Assembly: GCF_009026145.1 (NCBI RefSeq)
Contig: NZ_WBUE01000001.1
Location: forward strand, 1-64,000
Reading direction: 5' to 3'
Origin: Hyphomicrobium sp.
GTDB taxonomy: Bacteria > Pseudomonadota > Alphaproteobacteria > Rhizobiales > Hyphomicrobiaceae
DNA: 64,000 nt
Made by a program: the position numbers and the translations under genes. Of the stretch, positions 60,397 through 64,000 are shown piece by piece (positions within the stretch are counted from its first letter, which is position 1; each line of letters begins with the position of its first letter). A model generated the notes under the pieces. It saw only the letters and a program-made list of their open reading frames with translations, made no database searches and had not been told where the DNA came from.

Positions 60397-61386
60397 TCAG
60401 AGGCCATAGACGACGGCTCCCCCGGTGAGGCCAGCACCGGCCGCACACATCAGCAGCCGCTTACCGCTCGTGATGCGGCCTTGGCCTGCCGCTAGAGACA
60501 GCGAGAGGGGAATGGTCGCCGCCGAGCTGTTGCCGTACGCCGCAACCGTCGAAACGACCTTCTCGGGTGGCATGCCGAGCTGCTGAGCAACCGCCGCGAT
60601 GATGCGCCCATTGGCCTGGTGCGGGATGAAACAGTCGATATCGGAGACGCCTAGACGCGCCCGGGCGAGTGCGGCGCGCGATGATGCCACCATCATGTCC
60701 ACGGCCCGCGAGAACACGGCTTGCCCATCGGCGATGGTCATCTGCGTATCCTCGACGGGGACGTCGGGTCCGAACGGCTGGCGACTGCCGCCAGCGGCAA
60801 TTTTGATGAGGTCGTAGCCGCCACCATCGGCGGAGAGCTTGGCGCCGAGCACGCCCATGCCAGGATCCGAGCCAGGGGCCAGCACCACCGCGCCGGCGGC
60901 GTCGGCAAACAGGATGCAGCTCCCCCGCTCGGCCGGATTAATGCGTCGTGACAAGATGTTGGCGGCTACGACCAGCACCGGAACAGCGTGCGTGCGCACG
61001 AATCCGTCGGCCAGCGTCAGGGCATAGAGGAAGCCAGCGCAGGCCCCGGCGAGGTCGATGCCCCCCGAGTTGCGCAGGCCGAGGCGATGGGCGAGCAGTG
61101 GCGCCGAGGGGGGAAGGAGGTGGTCGGGCGTGCTGGTCGCCAGCACGGTAAGGGCGATGTCGCCGCGCTCGATGCCCGAACTCGCCAGAGCCATTTCGGC
61201 AGCCGGCGCAGCAATGTCCGTCAGCGCCTGATCGGCGGCGGCGTAGCGGCGCTCCTCGATGCCGGTGCGCCGCACGATCCAGCCCGGTTCGAGGCCGAGA
61301 CGCTGCTCGATCTCGGCGTTGGCGACCCGCCGCTCGGGTACGTAGTGGCCGCAGCCGATGATGGTCGATCCGACAGCACTGCTCAT
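60397..61386 (-). CDS. bioZ: BioZ, KAS III-like enzyme of biotin synthesis
   Basis: A 329-residue FabH-like ketosynthase. The KAS III triad is visible: Cys in [16 protein letters not shown] (about residue 116), His in [12 protein letters not shown] and Asn in [14 protein letters not shown]. As the last gene of bioF-bioD-bioA-bioZ it should be BioZ, which in alphaproteobacteria condenses glutaryl-CoA with malonyl-ACP to start the pimeloyl chain, rather than housekeeping FabH. Its ATG overlaps the bioA stop (ATGA at 61383-61386). The longer frame to 61884 is bioA in another phase and is not used. By position and family I am fairly sure. Confidence 0.9.
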   Translation of the reverse strand: MSSAVGSTIIGCGHYVPERRVANAEIEQRLGLEPGWIVRRTGIEERRYAAADQALTDIAAPAAEMALASSGIERGDIALTVLATSTPDHLLPPSAPLLAHRLGLRNSGGIDLAGACAGFLYALTLADGFVRTHAVPVLVVAANILSRRINPAERGSCILFADAAGAVVLAPGSDPGMGVLGAKLSADGGGYDLIKIAAGGSRQPFGPDVPVEDTQMTIADGQAVFSRAVDMMVASSRAALARARLGVSDIDCFIPHQANGRIIAAVAQQLGMPPEKVVSTVAAYGNSSAATIPLSLSLAAGQGRITSGKRLLMCAAGAGLTGGAVVYGL

Positions 61387-62660
61387 GGCGCCTCCCGTGC
61401 CAGCGCATCGGGCGCCGCGGCGATGGCGGAATAAACGAGGTCGAGCTCGGCGGGCGTGATGCAATAGGGCGGCATGACATAGATGGTATTGCCGAGCGGG
61501 CGCAGCAGCACCCCGCGGTCGATGAACAACTGCATGAGGCGCGGGCCGACCGAGGCGAGGTAACCCGTCTCCGGGACCTCGAGATCGAGCGCCGCGATGG
61601 CGCCGAGCTGCCGCACGTTGGCGAAGCGGGCATCGGCGCGGAATGGCGCCAGCCGCTCGGTGTGCGCCGCAGCCAGCATAGCAATCCGCTCCGCGACCGG
61701 CTCGCTCCACCAGACCTCGAGGTTGGCGACGGCGGCGGCGCAGGCGATGGGATTGGCCGTGTAGGAGCTGGAGTGAAAGAAGGTCTTGGCGCGGTCGGTA
61801 GAACGGTGCGCCTCGAAGATCGGGGACGTGCAGAGGGTAGCGGCCAGCGGCAGCGAGCCGCCGGTGATCCCCTTGGCGAGACATAGAATATCCGGGGAGA
61901 CCCCCGCCTTATCGCAAGCAAATAGCTTGCCCGTGCGGCCCCAGCCCGTCATCACCTCGTCGGCGATGAGGAGGGCGCCATGCGCTGCAGCGACCCGCTT
62001 GAGCTCGCGCAGCACACTCGTTTCGTAGATCAGCATGCCGCCAGCGCCGAGGATCAGCGGCTCGAGGATCAGCGCCGCGACCGGCGCGGCGGCGCACGCA
62101 GCGTCGAAGGCATCGATGGTCGCCTGCTCGCGTCCGGCGGCCGGGAAGGGGATGCGCACCACATCGAACAGCAGCGGCTCATAGGCGGCGCTGAATACGC
62201 CGCGCGCGCCGACCGACATGCCGCCAACGGTATCGCCGTGATAGCCATGCTCGAGGGCGACAATACGTTGGCGCTGCTCACCGATGTTGCGCCAGTATCC
62301 CAGCGCCATCTTCAGCGCCACTTCCACCGAGGTCGAGCCGCTATCGGAAAAGAAGACGTGTGCAAGGCCGGCCGGCGCGACGTCGATCAGACCGCGCGCC
62401 AGCGTCTCGGCCGGCTCGTGCGTGAAACCCGCAAAGATCACCTGGTCGAGCCGGCGCGCCTGGTCTTCGATCGCCCGCACGATACGCGGGTGGCAATGCC
62501 CATGCGTGACGACCCACCAGGAAGCGATGCCATCGAGGATGCGGCGGCCATCGGACATCACCAACCAGGCGCCCTCCGCCGACGCGATAGGAAGCATCTC
62601 CGGCTGCAGGCCATGCTGAGTGAAGGGATGCCAGACCGGGCTGCCGGTGCCCGTCGTCAT
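61383..62660 (-). CDS. bioA: Adenosylmethionine-8-amino-7-oxononanoate aminotransferase
   Basis: PLP enzyme forming 7,8-diaminopelargonate with SAM as amino donor. The 425-residue protein starts [21 protein letters not shown], has [19 protein letters not shown] (in part), [55 protein letters not shown] with the PLP Asp/Glu region, and the Lys in [18 protein letters not shown]. The ATG at 62660 overlaps the bioD stop (ATGA). The longer frame to 63221 is bioD in another phase. Confidence 0.96.
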   Translation of the reverse strand: MTTGTGSPVWHPFTQHGLQPEMLPIASAEGAWLVMSDGRRILDGIASWWVVTHGHCHPRIVRAIEDQARRLDQVIFAGFTHEPAETLARGLIDVAPAGLAHVFFSDSGSTSVEVALKMALGYWRNIGEQRQRIVALEHGYHGDTVGGMSVGARGVFSAAYEPLLFDVVRIPFPAAGREQATIDAFDAACAAAPVAALILEPLILGAGGMLIYETSVLRELKRVAAAHGALLIADEVMTGWGRTGKLFACDKAGVSPDILCLAKGITGGSLPLAATLCTSPIFEAHRSTDRAKTFFHSSSYTANPIACAAAVANLEVWWSEPVAERIAMLAAAHTERLAPFRADARFANVRQLGAIAALDLEVPETGYLASVGPRLMQLFIDRGVLLRPLGNTIYVMPPYCITPAELDLVYSAIAAAPDALAREAP

Positions 62661-63307
62661 GTCGGCACCGGAAGGAGAATGTCGGCGGCGCGGAAGTTGG
62701 CGGCGAACGCCGAGCGCAGCGAGTCGGCATCGAGGCGATCCAGATGCGGCAGCCGCCCGAGCCGGCGCACGCCACCCATTTCGGCAATCGTGCGCTCGGA
62801 ATCGGCGTTCTCCTCGCCAACAAAAGCAATGCCGAGGAGCGGAATCTGCCGCCGCTTCAGCGCCTCGATGGATAGAAGGCTGTGGTTGATGGTGCCGAGG
62901 CGCGTCGATGCGGCGAGCACCACCGGCAGCCTCCAGCGTTCGAACAGCTCGATCTGCAGGACCTGGCGCGTGAGCGGCACCAGGAGCCCCCCGGCCCCCT
63001 CGATGATGAGCGGTGCGCCGCCAGGCACGGCTGGCAAGCGGGTCAGACGCTCGACATCGATCGCAATGCCGTCGCGCTCGGCGGCCAGGTGCGGAGAGGC
63101 CGCCGTCGTCAGCCGGTAAACTTCGGGCAGGATGCGATCGCTGGAAACGCCCGCCAGTCGGCGCACGACCTCGGCGTCGGTCTCGCCGGCAAGACCTGCC
63201 TGCACAGGCTTCCAGTAGCAACCGCCGAACGCTGCGACGAGACCGGCGGCGAGCACGGTCTTGCCCACATCAGTATCGGTGCCGGTGACGACAACAGCCG
63301 CGCTCAT
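62657..63307 (-). CDS. bioD: Dethiobiotin synthetase
   Basis: ATP-dependent closure of the ureido ring on diaminopelargonate. The 216-residue P-loop protein has VVVTGTDTDVGKTVLAAGL (Walker A), YWKPVQAGL, PLIIEGAGGLLVPL, and LGIAFVGEENADSERTIAEMG (in part). The start at 63307 overlaps the bioF stop and its own stop overlaps bioA, both as ATGA, so four bio genes are translationally chained. Confidence 0.95.
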   Translation of the reverse strand: MSAAVVVTGTDTDVGKTVLAAGLVAAFGGCYWKPVQAGLAGETDAEVVRRLAGVSSDRILPEVYRLTTAASPHLAAERDGIAIDVERLTRLPAVPGGAPLIIEGAGGLLVPLTRQVLQIELFERWRLPVVLAASTRLGTINHSLLSIEALKRRQIPLLGIAFVGEENADSERTIAEMGGVRRLGRLPHLDRLDADSLRSAFAANFRAADILLPVPT

Positions 63308-64000
63308 GTGTCGAGCCTTTTCATCTCCTCGGCGAGCACCGTCGCCATCGCTGCCACTTGCGCCTGATCGACGTTGAGCGTCAGAGACAGGCGCACACGC
63401 GCCGTGCCTTCCGGCACCGTCGGCGGACGCACCGCGCGGATGTCGAAGCCCCTTTCCTGCATGACAGCGGCCAGCCGCGTCGCCCGCTCGTCGGAACCGA
63501 CGATGACGGGCTGGACGTGCGAGCCCGAGGCCTGCAACCCGCAGCTCTCCGCCAGCTGGCTGGCGGCGAAAGCGACGAGCGCCCGCAGCCTGTCGCGCCG
63601 CGCCGCGTCGAAGCGGCAGATGAGCAGAGCTGCGCGCACCACCGCCGCCACGAGCGGAGATGGCGCCGTCGCGTAGATGAATGGACGCGAGCGGTTGACG
63701 AGGTAGTCGCACAATACCTGCGGGCCGGTGAGCAGCGCACCCATGGCGCCGAGGGCCTTGCCGCAGGTATGCAGGGCAATGATGTTGGCGCGGCCTTCCA
63801 GATGCGCACCGAGGCCGCGACCCAATGGGCCGAGCACGCCGGTCGCGTGCGCCTCGTCGATGGCCAGCACCCCATCATGCCGGCTGGCAATAGCGGCGAG
63901 GTCGTCGAGCGGAGCGCGGTCGCCGTCCATGCTGTAGAGGCTTTCGACTGCAATCCACGGCGTGCCAGTCCCGCCAGCCGCACGCCAATCGGCTATGACG
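63304..64000 (-). CDS. bioF: 8-amino-7-oxononanoate synthase, C-terminal part (cut by window edge)
   Basis: Condenses pimeloyl-ACP (or -CoA) with alanine. The frame is open to the window edge, giving the last 231 residues: VESLYSMDGDRAPLDDL, LAIDEAHATGVLGPLGRGLGAHLEG (in part) with the PLP-ring His/Asp, and HTCGKALGAMGALLTGP with the Schiff-base Lys (KALG). The C-terminal region HVQPVIVGSDERATRLAAVMQERGFDIRAVRPPTVPEGTARVRLSLT is normal. The start and any bioB gene lie outside the window. Confidence 0.95.
   Translation of the reverse strand, partial: VIADWRAAGGTGTPWIAVESLYSMDGDRAPLDDLAAIASRHDGVLAIDEAHATGVLGPLGRGLGAHLEGRANIIALHTCGKALGAMGALLTGPQVLCDYLVNRSRPFIYATAPSPLVAAVVRAALLICRFDAARRDRLRALVAFAASQLAESCGLQASGSHVQPVIVGSDERATRLAAVMQERGFDIRAVRPPTVPEGTARVRLSLTLNVDQAQVAAMATVLAEEMKRLDT

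Noticed and set aside
1-64000. CRISPR arrays
   Set aside because: No regularly spaced short direct repeats with unique spacers were seen; the repeated elements found are isolated twin hairpins.

Overview
The window reads as chromosomal DNA of a GC-rich alphaproteobacterium of the Hyphomicrobiales, most likely a Hyphomicrobium-like methylotroph. The main evidence is a serine-cycle operon (sgaA, mcl, mtkA, mtkB, ppc) together with formate-tetrahydrofolate ligase, FolD and an NAD-dependent formate dehydrogenase. The rpsT/dnaA/mutM/ubiE neighbourhood at the left edge and a bioF-bioD-bioA-bioZ operon at the right edge fit the same group. The genus is an inference from gene content; no rRNA is present to test it.

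Layout. 1-5300: dnaA (cut by the window edge), a rhodanese protein, rpsT, two tandem membrane paralogues, mutM and ubiE. 5.7-15.4 kb: an acyltransferase, an isolated phage/GTA-like DUF2793 protein, rpe-prk-fbp without visible RuBisCO, a truncated type I secretion ABC protein and ugd. 13.8-18.5 kb: an Anbu proteasome-like cluster (ATP-grasp, alpha-E, transglutaminase, Anbu), interrupted by a four-helix-bundle element and a twin-hairpin repeat. 18.7-31.6 kb: one-carbon metabolism (fhs, then the serine-cycle operon), preceded by a response regulator that lacks the phosphoacceptor Asp. 31.7-34.0 kb: a small accessory island with an XRE/ImmA protein and partner. 34-41.5 kb: secreted and envelope proteins, an HtrA-like protease, a thermonuclease-like membrane protein and cytochrome bd oxidase. 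41.6-46.7 kb: a Ser/Thr kinase-WD40, two FHA proteins and a PP2C phosphatase. 46.8-54.6 kb: small genes, comM, folD, yggT/DUF167, tRNA-Ala, a hydrolase and formate dehydrogenase. 54.6-60.1 kb: a GMC oxidoreductase, two tandem tRNA-like sequences in front of a slipin (SPFH/Band-7) gene, a GDSL hydrolase and OpgC. 60.4-64 kb: biotin synthesis.

The most interesting structures are: (1) two abutting tRNA-like sequences, one with a 4-nt loop in place of the anticodon loop, followed by a very structured leader in front of a slipin gene; and (2) a family of six composite intergenic elements, each made of two long hairpins with compensatory base changes, inserted in both orientations at transcription-unit boundaries.

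Metabolically the C1 genes form one system. Formate is oxidised by Fdh or activated by Fhs and passed through FolD to methylene-tetrahydrofolate, which feeds the serine cycle (Sga, Ppc, Mtk, Mcl). The lone phosphoribulokinase may act as a regulator of methylotrophy rather than in CO2 fixation, as is known in Methylobacterium.
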